This document shows, in pieces, positions 1 through 5,690 of a DNA stretch of 7,721 nucleotides (position 1 is its first letter; the number at the start of each line of letters is the position of its first letter). A program made the translations under genes and the position numbers. The stretch is from Rickettsia typhi (GTDB taxonomy: Bacteria > Pseudomonadota > Alphaproteobacteria > Rickettsiales > UBA1997), in the NCBI GenBank assembly GCA_945861125.1, contig CAMASZ010000053.1, positions 1 through 7,721 of the forward strand, written 5' to 3'. The notes under the pieces were generated by a model that searched no databases, was not told the origin of the DNA, and saw only the letters and a list, made by a program, of their open reading frames with translations.

Positions 1-17
1 AAGATACTAATAACAAA

Positions 18-34
18 AGAATAAATAATATTCT
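18..34 (-). terminator. Possible weak intrinsic terminator of tRNA-Leu
   Basis: Downstream of the tRNA on the minus strand, AGAATA and TATTCT form a 6-bp stem around a 5-base loop, followed by TTTG. There is one G-C pair in the stem and the T tract is short, so this is a weak candidate that AT-rich sequence could produce by chance. It is listed because it is the only hairpin-plus-T structure between the tRNA 3' end and the window edge. Confidence 0.25.
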
Positions 35-42
35 CATAATTG

Positions 43-129
43 TGGTGCCCTCGGCCGGACTTGAACCGGCACTCCCAAAAAGGGCAAGGATTTTAAGTCC
101 TTTGTGTCTACCAATTCCACCACGAGGGC
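43..129 (-). tRNA. tRNA-Leu, anticodon UAA, with encoded CCA
   Basis: The full cloverleaf can be drawn on the minus strand. The acceptor stem pairs 123-129 (GCCCTCG as read) with 47-53, the discriminator base is A at 46, and a template-encoded CCA occupies 43-45. The anticodon stem AAGGA/TCCTT encloses the loop CTTAAAA, giving anticodon TAA (93-95). The T arm GCCGG-TTCAAGT-CCGGC is canonical. A long variable arm with a GCCC/GGG-type stem and T-rich loop (about 72-85) marks the class II leucine type. It decodes UUA (and UUG by wobble), an abundant codon in AT-rich genomes. Confidence 0.97.
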
Positions 130-363
130 CCTTTAAAACGTATTGGTTACCAACCTTTTTAACGATTTAGGATTTAAGTGCAACTGAAAGTTATTCGGTT
201 TGTAAGTGGTGTATACGGTTTTTATACAACTAAAAGATAACCTAGGTGTCTCAAAGTATAAAAAATTGAAAATATAAAAGAGAAAATTAATTCTATATAA
301 AATAAACTACACTTATGTCTAAATAGGCAATATTTTCTTATATTGTTTCTAATAAAATTTTAT
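130..363. other. Non-coding gap between tRNA-Leu and the MarR-like gene
   Basis: This is the longest gene-free stretch (234 bases). The half nearest the tRNA is less AT-rich and should contain the tRNA promoter. I see no open reading frame resembling a known protein, no tandem repeat and no convincing structured RNA. Small inverted repeats occur: GGTT-ACC-AACC followed by five T (145-160), and GTATA/TATAC around 211-227. Next to the regulator stop codon is a 14-base AT-only palindrome (351-364). None is strong enough to call a terminator. Confidence 0.6.
156..183 (-). promoter_or_regulatory. Candidate tRNA-Leu promoter
   Basis: On the minus strand TTGCAC (183 to 178) resembles a -35 box. It is followed after 16 bases by TAAAAA (161 to 156), a poor -10 box. 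Transcription would start near 149, leaving about 20 bases of precursor before the mature tRNA 5' end. The position suits a tRNA promoter, but the -10 match is weak. Confidence 0.3.
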
Positions 364-726
364 TTATAGTTTATAAATTTTTTCACGCAGTAATATAAAA
401 TTTTCGAAACTTTTTAGCGTTAGTTCTGTTGGTAAAATAAAAATTGATCTTTTGTCTTTATTATTTTTTAAAATTTTGAAATACCCTTTTTTAATTGTTG
501 TATTTATATAGCTGTGTGATGTTACATATGAACGTTCAATAAATTTCAAAAGTTGACTTTTTGATATTGTTTCATTTTTATAATACGAAATTACCACCTT
601 ATGAAGCATCATCCAATGCTGAGGGGAAAGGCTAAAAAAACTTAGAATTGGATCTTTAAACCGATCTATAAAATCTTTTAAAGAAGCCTCTGCGAGCTTT
701 ATATGCTTTTGATTATTATTAGCCAT
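364..726 (-). CDS. Small MarR-like winged-helix transcriptional regulator
   Basis: This 120-residue protein has a winged-helix DNA-binding core. SKSQLLKFIE (about 55-64) looks like the first helix of the HTH, SHSYINTTIKKGYF (70-83) like the recognition helix, and KNNKDKRSIFILPTEL (87-102) like the wing, including the D-x-R followed by L-T-x signature of MarR proteins. It is shorter than the usual 140-150 residues, with short flanking helices for dimerisation. The ATG at 726 is the only usable start, because an in-frame stop lies six codons upstream and no start codon intervenes. It is the last of three minus-strand genes, 62 bases after dctP, and its start abuts a large inverted repeat. Inference: a local, probably autoregulated, regulator of the uptake/catabolic cluster. 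The ligand cannot be read from sequence. The wHTH class is fairly sure; the precise family is less so. Confidence 0.75.
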   Translation of the reverse strand: MANNNQKHIKLAEASLKDFIDRFKDPILSFFSLSPQHWMMLHKVVISYYKNETISKSQLLKFIERSYVTSHSYINTTIKKGYFKILKNNKDKRSIFILPTELTLKSFENFILLREKIYKL

Positions 727-761
727 ATTAGTACACTTCTTTTAAAGAAGTATACTAATAT
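725..761. promoter_or_regulatory. 37-base inverted repeat at the regulator start: candidate operator
   Basis: Two 18-base arms are centred on base 743 and match perfectly except for one pair (734/752). The element covers the start codon of the MarR-like gene and its only SD-like purine run, AAGAAG. It also contains TATACT (754 to 749 on the minus strand), a 5/6 match to a -10 box that would start transcription near 742. No clear -35 box is visible. MarR-family proteins are known to bind palindromes over their own promoters, so autorepression is the simplest reading. It is not followed by a T tract on the minus strand, which argues against a terminator after dctP. A hairpin in the mRNA could also mask the start codon. 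Confidence 0.7.
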
Positions 762-788
762 AGTTATTTTTAAGAGGAAATAAATAAA

Positions 789-1766
789 TTATTTGGTATT
801 CAGAATTGCATCTAAATCTTGTTTACCAAATTTTGATATATATCCATTGTAAACAGGCTTAACTGCTGTTGCGAAAGAATTGTTATCTACTTTGTTTATC
901 TTCATTCCTTTTTGCTCTAATTGTTTTAAAGAATCTTCAACAATTTTTGTAGTAAGATCAATTTCGTGTGCTTGAAGTGCGGCACCTTCTTTTAAAATTA
1001 CTTTCTTTTGTTGATCTGTTAATTTATCCCATGTCTTTTTTGACACTACAACAACGCCAGGAGGTCTGAAATGCTGTGTTAAAGAGACAAATTTAGAAAC
1101 CTCAAAAAATTTGTCATTAAAAATATTTCCTGCAGCGTTTTCAGCTCCGTCTAGGACTCCTTGTTGCAAGGCCGTATACAATTCTCCATATGCCATTGGA
1201 ACTGCACTACCACCCATTGCATTAATTGTATCAACCATTACAGCACTTTTTATTACTCTTATTTTCAGACCAGATAGATCCGCAGGTTTGTTAATAGGTC
1301 TTTTTGAATTAAAAACATGTCTATCACCATTGTCAAACCAGGCAATTAGCACCATTCCTTTTTTTTCTAACATCTTTGAATATTTTTGACCTATAGGTCC
1401 GCTTAATACTTTTTTGAAATGATCTGTATTTTTAAAAACGTATGGCAAACTAAAAATATCAAACTCACCAATAAAACTTCCAATTGGACCAGTTGAAACT
1501 TGGGCCATCTGTATAGTACCCTGTTCTAATCCCTCTATATATTCTCTTTCATCATTACCTAATTGCGCTCCGGAGAAAACTTTAAATTCAATTCCAATAT
1601 TCTGTTTGTTAACTCGTTCCGCAAACCAATTTAATGCAACGTTATGGTGATGGGAAGGTCCAGAGACTGAGGCAATTCTAATTAATGTCTGGGAAAAAGA
1701 ATTGCTTGATAAATTTATTATTATAAAAAAAATTATCACACTTAACTTTATGCAGTAGTTTTTCAT
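789..1766 (-). CDS. dctP: TRAP transporter solute-binding protein, DctP family, sugar-acid type
   Basis: This 325-residue protein is full length for the family. It is the periplasmic receptor that binds an organic acid and delivers it to the DctQM membrane complex. Residues 1-26 form a Sec signal peptide (Lys, hydrophobic core, cleavage probably near SFS-Q). The DctP fold is recognisable from LGNDEREYIEGLEQGTIQMA (69-88), GLKIRV (166-171) and GELYTALQQGVLDGAEN (194-210). Arg149, Arg170 and Asn210 have the spacing of the carboxylate-binding Arg/Arg/Asn set of SiaP-type receptors, so the ligand is an acid. The context favours a uronic or aldonic acid. It is transcribed away from dctQ and dctM, and it lies 78 bases after the M24 gene, enough for its own promoter. 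No Shine-Dalgarno is visible before the ATG. Family assignment is secure; the ligand is inferred. Confidence 0.95.
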   Translation of the reverse strand: MKNYCIKLSVIIFFIIINLSSNSFSQTLIRIASVSGPSHHHNVALNWFAERVNKQNIGIEFKVFSGAQLGNDEREYIEGLEQGTIQMAQVSTGPIGSFIGEFDIFSLPYVFKNTDHFKKVLSGPIGQKYSKMLEKKGMVLIAWFDNGDRHVFNSKRPINKPADLSGLKIRVIKSAVMVDTINAMGGSAVPMAYGELYTALQQGVLDGAENAAGNIFNDKFFEVSKFVSLTQHFRPPGVVVVSKKTWDKLTDQQKKVILKEGAALQAHEIDLTTKIVEDSLKQLEQKGMKINKVDNNSFATAVKPVYNGYISKFGKQDLDAILNTK

Positions 1767-1807
1767 GTTATTTTTTTTTAAAGTTATTAGTTAATATATT
1801 TAATTAA

Positions 1808-1836
1808 TATATATAATTTTTTTTATATTTTTTCAA
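1808..1836 (-). promoter_or_regulatory. Candidate dctP promoter
   Basis: On the minus strand TTGAAA (1836 to 1831) is a 5/6 match to a -35 box. It is followed after exactly 17 bases by TATATA (1813 to 1808). Start of transcription would be near 1801, leaving a leader of about 35 bases before the dctP ATG. A separate promoter would fit the high receptor-to-permease ratio that TRAP systems need. The surrounding DNA is nearly pure A/T, so the -10 match carries little weight by itself. Confidence 0.4.
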
Positions 1837-1844
1837 TCGGTATT

Positions 1845-3008
1845 TTATTTAAGAATTGCCCAATCATTTTTTTCTTCTAGTATAAGTTGATTTAATGAGT
1901 TTGATCCAGAATCTGTAACCAAAACAACCTGCTCCACTCTTAATCCTGAATTTTCTACATCGTGAAGATCAAGCTTTATTGCCAATGTCATTCCAGCTTC
2001 TAAAATGAAATCACTAATCTTACTTAAATCTGGAGCCTCAACTACATCTAAACCTACTCCATGACCCAATCCTCGAGTACCTGAGACATAAGGTGAAAAA
2101 CTTGGTTCAAAACCTGTTGGTTTTAATAAATTATAAAATTGGTCATGAATACTTGAGGCTTTATTATTAGCTTTAATGTTCTTAATAACTTCTTTTAAAA
2201 ATTGATGAGACATTTCTAAAGCTTCAATTTTTTTTTTAGATGCCCCACTCATTAAAAAAGTAACTCCACCATCATTACAATAATTTTCAATTGTTGGATT
2301 AAAATCTACCATTACAAACTCTCCTTTATTAATTTCTTTATTGGTAGCCCTCCATGCTGGAAATTTTGTATTATAACCAGACATAACGACTGTTGCAGAT
2401 CCTAAGTCAGCTCCTAATTTTCTTCCAAAAAAATCTGCATACGCAACAACTTGTTGCTCAGTCATACCAATTTTAATTTCATCTCTTAACTGTCTTAAAA
2501 CTTGATCATTAATTTTCGCTGCTTGCTTCATAAGCTTTACTTCTTTTTCAGTTTTAATTTTTCTAAGATCATTTAAAATACTAGTCTGAATACTAAAATT
2601 AACATCTGGCATAGCCTCACTTATCAAATCTCTTAAATAAAATGGCATTAGGTGTTCGCCTGCTAAACCAATCGCTAAATTTTTTTTATTATTTTTTTTT
2701 AATATTTCAAATATTTCAGTTTCAAATTTATTATGTTGTAAAATATTTTTGATCCACACAGTTTCTTTTGCACTATAGTAATTTAATCTTCCTACAACTA
2801 AGATGGGGTCATTATCTTTTATTAGTATTAAAGTTTGAGGAGACTCTTCAATTACATTGATTGGTTTATAACCTGTAAAATATGTACAATAACCAGACCT
2901 ATACTCATCAGAATATATTATTATACCATCTAAATTTTTTCTTTTGATAATTTTTCTTAATTCCAAAAGTCTTTTTTCAAAATCATTATTATTTAATATA
3001 TTAGTCAT
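1845..3008 (-). CDS. M24-family (prolidase/creatinase-fold) hydrolase with an altered metal site
   Basis: This 387-residue protein has the two-domain layout of the family. A creatinase-type N-terminal domain (about 10-145) is followed by a pita-bread catalytic domain (about 155-375). Four of the five M24 metal ligands align: Asp235 and Asp246 (11 apart, as usual), His316 in GLGHGVGLD, and Glu359 in GLRVEQVVLVT. The Glu of the usual GM-x-L-x-x-EPG segment is Lys345 in GMTLAIKLDLH. The substrate-contacting His normally seen after SG-x-N is also absent (FPAW instead). It is therefore unlikely to be an ordinary dinuclear Xaa-Pro peptidase. The same fold includes creatinase, ectoine hydrolase and the DMSP lyase DddP. 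It heads the leftward gene set from the divergent promoter, upstream of dctP, so co-expression with the transporter is likely. The fold is sure; the reaction is unknown. Confidence 0.85.
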   Translation of the reverse strand: MTNILNNNDFEKRLLELRKIIKRKNLDGIIIYSDEYRSGYCTYFTGYKPINVIEESPQTLILIKDNDPILVVGRLNYYSAKETVWIKNILQHNKFETEIFEILKKNNKKNLAIGLAGEHLMPFYLRDLISEAMPDVNFSIQTSILNDLRKIKTEKEVKLMKQAAKINDQVLRQLRDEIKIGMTEQQVVAYADFFGRKLGADLGSATVVMSGYNTKFPAWRATNKEINKGEFVMVDFNPTIENYCNDGGVTFLMSGASKKKIEALEMSHQFLKEVIKNIKANNKASSIHDQFYNLLKPTGFEPSFSPYVSGTRGLGHGVGLDVVEAPDLSKISDFILEAGMTLAIKLDLHDVENSGLRVEQVVLVTDSGSNSLNQLILEEKNDWAILK

Positions 3009-3062
3009 GATTAGAGTGGTATTTTAAATTTAATGATTATATATAATACTTAAATCAACTTT
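3009..3062. promoter_or_regulatory. Divergent promoter region between the M24 gene and dctQ
   Basis: Only 54 bases separate the two start codons, so both promoters and any operator must fit here. The 12-base perfect palindrome ATTATATATAAT (3036-3047) provides TATAAT on the plus strand (3042-3047) and TATAAT on the minus strand (3041 to 3036), back to back. Transcripts would start near 3054 (leader about 9 bases to dctQ) and near 3029 (leader about 21 bases to the M24 gene). Neither direction has a good -35 box at 16-18 bases, which may indicate need for an activator. The two promoters would compete for polymerase. Confidence 0.55.
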
Positions 3063-3566
3063 ATGCAATATTTAAAAAAATTTATAATAAACTCACAGTT
3101 GCAAGAAAAAAATACAAACTTTTTTTTTAGTAAAGTTTTCGGACCCGTAATTGCAATTATTTTTTTTGTAATGATAATTGTAGGCACCCTTCAAATTTTT
3201 CTTCGATATTTTTTTAATATTTCTTTAAGTTGGTCGAATGAAATCTTAATTTTTTCTTTTATATGGATTACTTATTTATCTATTACAATCGCCTTATCAA
3301 AAAAACTACATTTAGGTGTAGATATGATAACGAACTTATTTCCAAACTCAGTGCAATTGAAAATAAAATTATTCTCTAATATACTTATAATTATTTTTTG
3401 TATTATTATTTTTTTTTCATCTATCCCTTTAATTAAGGCAAATTTTTTTCAATTTTCTCCTTCGTTAGGAATAAGAATGTCTTATATATATGCTTCAATT
3501 CCAACATCAATGTTATCAATGGCTTTTATAACTTTTAATGAAATTGTTAAAAATAAAAAGGAATAA
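3063..3566 (+). CDS. dctQ: TRAP transporter small permease subunit, DctQ family
   Basis: The 167-residue inner-membrane protein has four predicted helices (about 25-47, 58-79, 103-123 and 138-158), the expected DctQ topology. Family marks are RYFFNISLSWSNEIL (48-62), with the conserved Arg-Tyr and Trp-x-x-Glu, then KLHLGVDMI (81-89), and SPSLGIRMSYIYASIP (132-147) before the last helix. DctQ pairs with DctM to form the sodium-coupled membrane unit served by DctP. The N-terminus has about 24 mostly polar residues before the first helix. The ATG has no Shine-Dalgarno and lies only about 9 bases from the predicted transcription start, so translation may be nearly leaderless. It is the first gene of the rightward operon, 6 bases before dctM. 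Confidence 0.92.
   Translation: MQYLKKFIINSQLQEKNTNFFFSKVFGPVIAIIFFVMIIVGTLQIFLRYFFNISLSWSNEILIFSFIWITYLSITIALSKKLHLGVDMITNLFPNSVQLKIKLFSNILIIIFCIIIFFSSIPLIKANFFQFSPSLGIRMSYIYASIPTSMLSMAFITFNEIVKNKKE
3558..3562 (+). promoter_or_regulatory. Ribosome binding site of dctM
   Basis: AAGGA lies within the last codons of dctQ, 10 bases before the dctM ATG. It is the only clear Shine-Dalgarno-like sequence in front of any gene in this window, and it supports ATG 3573 as the start. Confidence 0.5.
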
Positions 3567-3572
3567 TTAAAT

Positions 3573-4838
3573 ATGCTAATTGCTTTATTTGTAATTTTTT
3601 TGATTTTACTATTCATCAATGTACCCGTTGGAATAGCTATTGGCTTATCCTCCGTTGCCACTTTATATTTTTTTTCTGATGTTCCATTGAATACTGTGAT
3701 TACAAGAATGTATTCCGGAGTAGATTCTTTTACTTTATTATCAATACCTTTTTTTATTCTTGCAGGTGAATTAATGAATGAAAGTGGAATAACAGATAAA
3801 ATAGTTTCATTTGCAAAATCTTTAGTCGGCCATATAAAAGGTGGTCTAGCGCATGTTACAGTTGTAACAAGTATGTTGTTTTCAGGAATCTCTGGATCTG
3901 CAACTGCTGATGCTTCTGCAGTTGGATCAGTCCTTATACCTGCAATGAAAAAAGATGGAATAGATTCAGAGTTTGCGGTAGCAGTTACTGCAAGCTCTTC
4001 TGCAATTGGACCTATTATACCACCAAGTATTTTAATGATTATTTATGGTTCAGTTGCAAATGTATCTATAGCTAAATTATTTTTAGGAGGCATATTACCT
4101 GGAATTCTAATTGGTTTATCATTAATGATAGTAGTTTATTATTACGCAAATAAGAGAAATTACAAAGCTGAAAAGAGAGCAAACTTAAAAATTATAATTA
4201 ATTCCTTTCTAAATTCTTCTTTAGCATTATTTATGCCTATAATTATATTGGGCGGAATCTTTTCTGGAATTTTTACTAGTACAGAGGCCAGTATAGTTGC
4301 AGTTGTATACGCAATAATAATAGGTCTTTTTGTCACTAAAAAAATTGAATTTTGTGATCTTGGCAGAATTTTTGTTAAGTCTGCAGTCACATCGTCTACT
4401 GCAATGTTAATTATTGCTACGTCGAGTATTTTTGCTTGGATACTCGCTTGGGAAAGTCTTGGAGAAATTGGTTTAAATTACTTAAGTTCCTTAACCAGCA
4501 ATCCTCAAACGATAATAATATTAATTCTTCTTTTTGTATTAGTTTTAGGTTTTTTTATAGATGGAATCCCTGTTTTAATAATTTTGGCACCTGTTGTTAT
4601 TCCAGTCATTAACTCATTTGGAATAGATCCAATCTATTTTGGAGTTTTATTAGTTATCTCAATTGTTTTAGGCTCGGTAACTCCACCCGTTGGAGTTTTA
4701 ATATTCATTTGTTGTTCAATTGCAAATACATCCGTGTCGAAAACATTCTGGATTTTATGGCCTTTTTGCTTTGCAATGACTTTTGTTTTATTTTTATGTG
4801 TTTATTTTCCATCTTTAGTTACTATATTTTACAAATAA
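3573..4838 (+). CDS. dctM: TRAP transporter large permease subunit, DctM family
   Basis: The 421-residue polytopic protein is full length for DctM, the subunit that carries substrate and sodium through the inner membrane by an elevator mechanism. Family motifs appear in order: IPFFILAGELMNESGI (58-73), SGISGSATADASAVGS (104-119), IGPIIPPSILMIIYG (145-159), FTSTEASIVAVVYA (234-247), GFFIDGIPVLIILAPV (326-341) and VLGSVTPPVGVLIF (365-378). The two helical-hairpin regions (near 104-155 and 326-375) are the inverted repeats that form the substrate site. Nothing is truncated. It is in an operon with dctQ, with an AAGGA ribosome site. The 48 A/T-rich bases to udh could allow partial uncoupling of transport and catabolic genes, but I see no strong promoter or terminator there. 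Confidence 0.96.
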   Translation: MLIALFVIFLILLFINVPVGIAIGLSSVATLYFFSDVPLNTVITRMYSGVDSFTLLSIPFFILAGELMNESGITDKIVSFAKSLVGHIKGGLAHVTVVTSMLFSGISGSATADASAVGSVLIPAMKKDGIDSEFAVAVTASSSAIGPIIPPSILMIIYGSVANVSIAKLFLGGILPGILIGLSLMIVVYYYANKRNYKAEKRANLKIIINSFLNSSLALFMPIIILGGIFSGIFTSTEASIVAVVYAIIIGLFVTKKIEFCDLGRIFVKSAVTSSTAMLIIATSSIFAWILAWESLGEIGLNYLSSLTSNPQTIIILILLFVLVLGFFIDGIPVLIILAPVVIPVINSFGIDPIYFGVLLVISIVLGSVTPPVGVLIFICCSIANTSVSKTFWILWPFCFAMTFVLFLCVYFPSLVTIFYK

Positions 4839-4886
4839 AAATTACTACTTTATTATAAAATTTAAATAATTAAATTATATTAAACT

Positions 4887-5687
4887 TTGAAAAAAAAAAT
4901 TTTAATTACTGGTGCAGCAGGAAACTTAGGGGGAAGACTATTTAATATCCTTAGTAAAAAATATTTTGTTATAGGGACTGACATAAAAAGAAGCAATAAA
5001 AATTTCAAAAATTCAAAATTTATTTTGTGTGATCTTAAAAATTATAAAAAAGTATTAAAAATTACAAAAAAAATTTATGCTATTGTACATTTTGGTTCAA
5101 TACCTGTTGAGGATACATTTAAAAATATTTTAAATAATAATATTTTAGCAACTTATAATGTTTTTGAGGCTGCTAGAATAAATAAAGTTAAAAAAATTAT
5201 ATTTGCTAGTTCCAATCATGTTGTTGGTTTTTACAAAAGAAAAATATTTCTTGATGAAAAATGTATGCAGAGACCAGATACAAATTATGGTTTAAGCAAA
5301 TGTTTTGGTGAAAATATCGCAAGATTGTATGCAGATAAATTTAATATTAAGGGATTTTGTATTAGAATTGGATCTTGCTTAGATAAACCAACTGATAGAC
5401 GTCATTTAAGTACATGGATAAGCCCTAATGATTTGGTTCAACTAGTTGATATTGGAATATCAAAAAAATATCATTTTGAAATTGTTTATGGAATTTCCAA
5501 TAATAATCGATCTTGGTGGAATAATAAAACGGCTTTTAAATTAGGTTACAAGCCCAAAGATTACGCTGAAAATTATTCAAATAAAAGTCTTAGTAGAAAT
5601 GAACATGTGAGCAAAATAGCTTTGAGGTTTCAAGGTGGAGTTTTTGTATCTAACGGATTCAAGGGGATTATAGACGATATAAAATAA
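4887..5687 (+). CDS. udh: Uronate dehydrogenase-like NAD-dependent SDR
   Basis: This 266-residue extended SDR matches the length and motif order of the Agrobacterium-type uronate dehydrogenase (EC 1.1.1.203), which oxidises C1 of galacturonate or glucuronate to the aldarolactone. It has a Rossmann glycine motif TGAAGNLGG (7-15) and Asp32 after strand 2, favouring NAD over NADP. The substrate-site segments are SIPVEDTF (71-78), ASSNHVVGFY (107-116), RIGSC (160-164) and R-x-LSTW (172-177). The catalytic YGLSK holds Tyr134 and Lys138. The C-terminal WW, YKPKD and RFQGG segments also match. The start is TTG at 4887: an in-frame TAA lies two codons upstream, no ATG is available, and the glycine motif begins only six codons in. 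No Shine-Dalgarno is visible. A close alternative is another sugar or sugar-acid C1 dehydrogenase. The enolase-superfamily and aldolase genes that follow support the uronate role. Confidence 0.85.
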   Translation: MKKKILITGAAGNLGGRLFNILSKKYFVIGTDIKRSNKNFKNSKFILCDLKNYKKVLKITKKIYAIVHFGSIPVEDTFKNILNNNILATYNVFEAARINKVKKIIFASSNHVVGFYKRKIFLDEKCMQRPDTNYGLSKCFGENIARLYADKFNIKGFCIRIGSCLDKPTDRRHLSTWISPNDLVQLVDIGISKKYHFEIVYGISNNNRSWWNNKTAFKLGYKPKDYAENYSNKSLSRNEHVSKIALRFQGGVFVSNGFKGIIDDIK

Positions 5688-5690
5688 TTT

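Noticed and set aside
43..129. tRNA-Leu as an integration (att) site for a mobile island
   Set aside because: The cluster lies on the 5' side of the tRNA, whereas integrases normally target the 3' part. No duplicated tRNA 3' fragment, integrase or direct repeat is visible in the window.
145..160. GGTT-ACC-AACC plus five T as a plus-strand terminator
   Set aside because: The stem has only four pairs and a three-base loop, and no plus-strand gene lies upstream within the window.
727..788. The large inverted repeat as an intrinsic terminator after dctP
   Set aside because: On the minus strand the stem is followed by the regulator's coding sequence and not by a T tract, and the stem is AT-rich. 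An operator or leader structure fits better.
1111..1389. Open reading frame of 92 codons on the plus strand
   Set aside because: It lies wholly antisense inside dctP, whose full DctP motif set is intact; the translated protein shows no recognisable family features.
1791..1820. AT-only inverted repeats upstream of dctP as an operator
   Set aside because: The stretch is almost pure A/T alternation, where palindromes such as ATATATT/AATATAT arise by chance; it shares no convincing half-site with the repeat at the regulator start.
2681..2700. Poly-T runs in the M24 gene as phase-variation tracts
   Set aside because: The runs (up to nine bases) encode Lys/Asn stretches common in AT-rich genomes, the frame is intact, and similar runs occur across all genes here.
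4160..4390. Open reading frame of 76 codons on the minus strand
   Set aside because: It is antisense within dctM, which is clearly the real gene there; no family features or upstream signals support it.
4839..4886. Promoter or terminator between dctM and udh
   Set aside because: The 48 bases are nearly all A/T with TATA-like strings but no -35 match and no GC-containing stem, so nothing specific can be supported.
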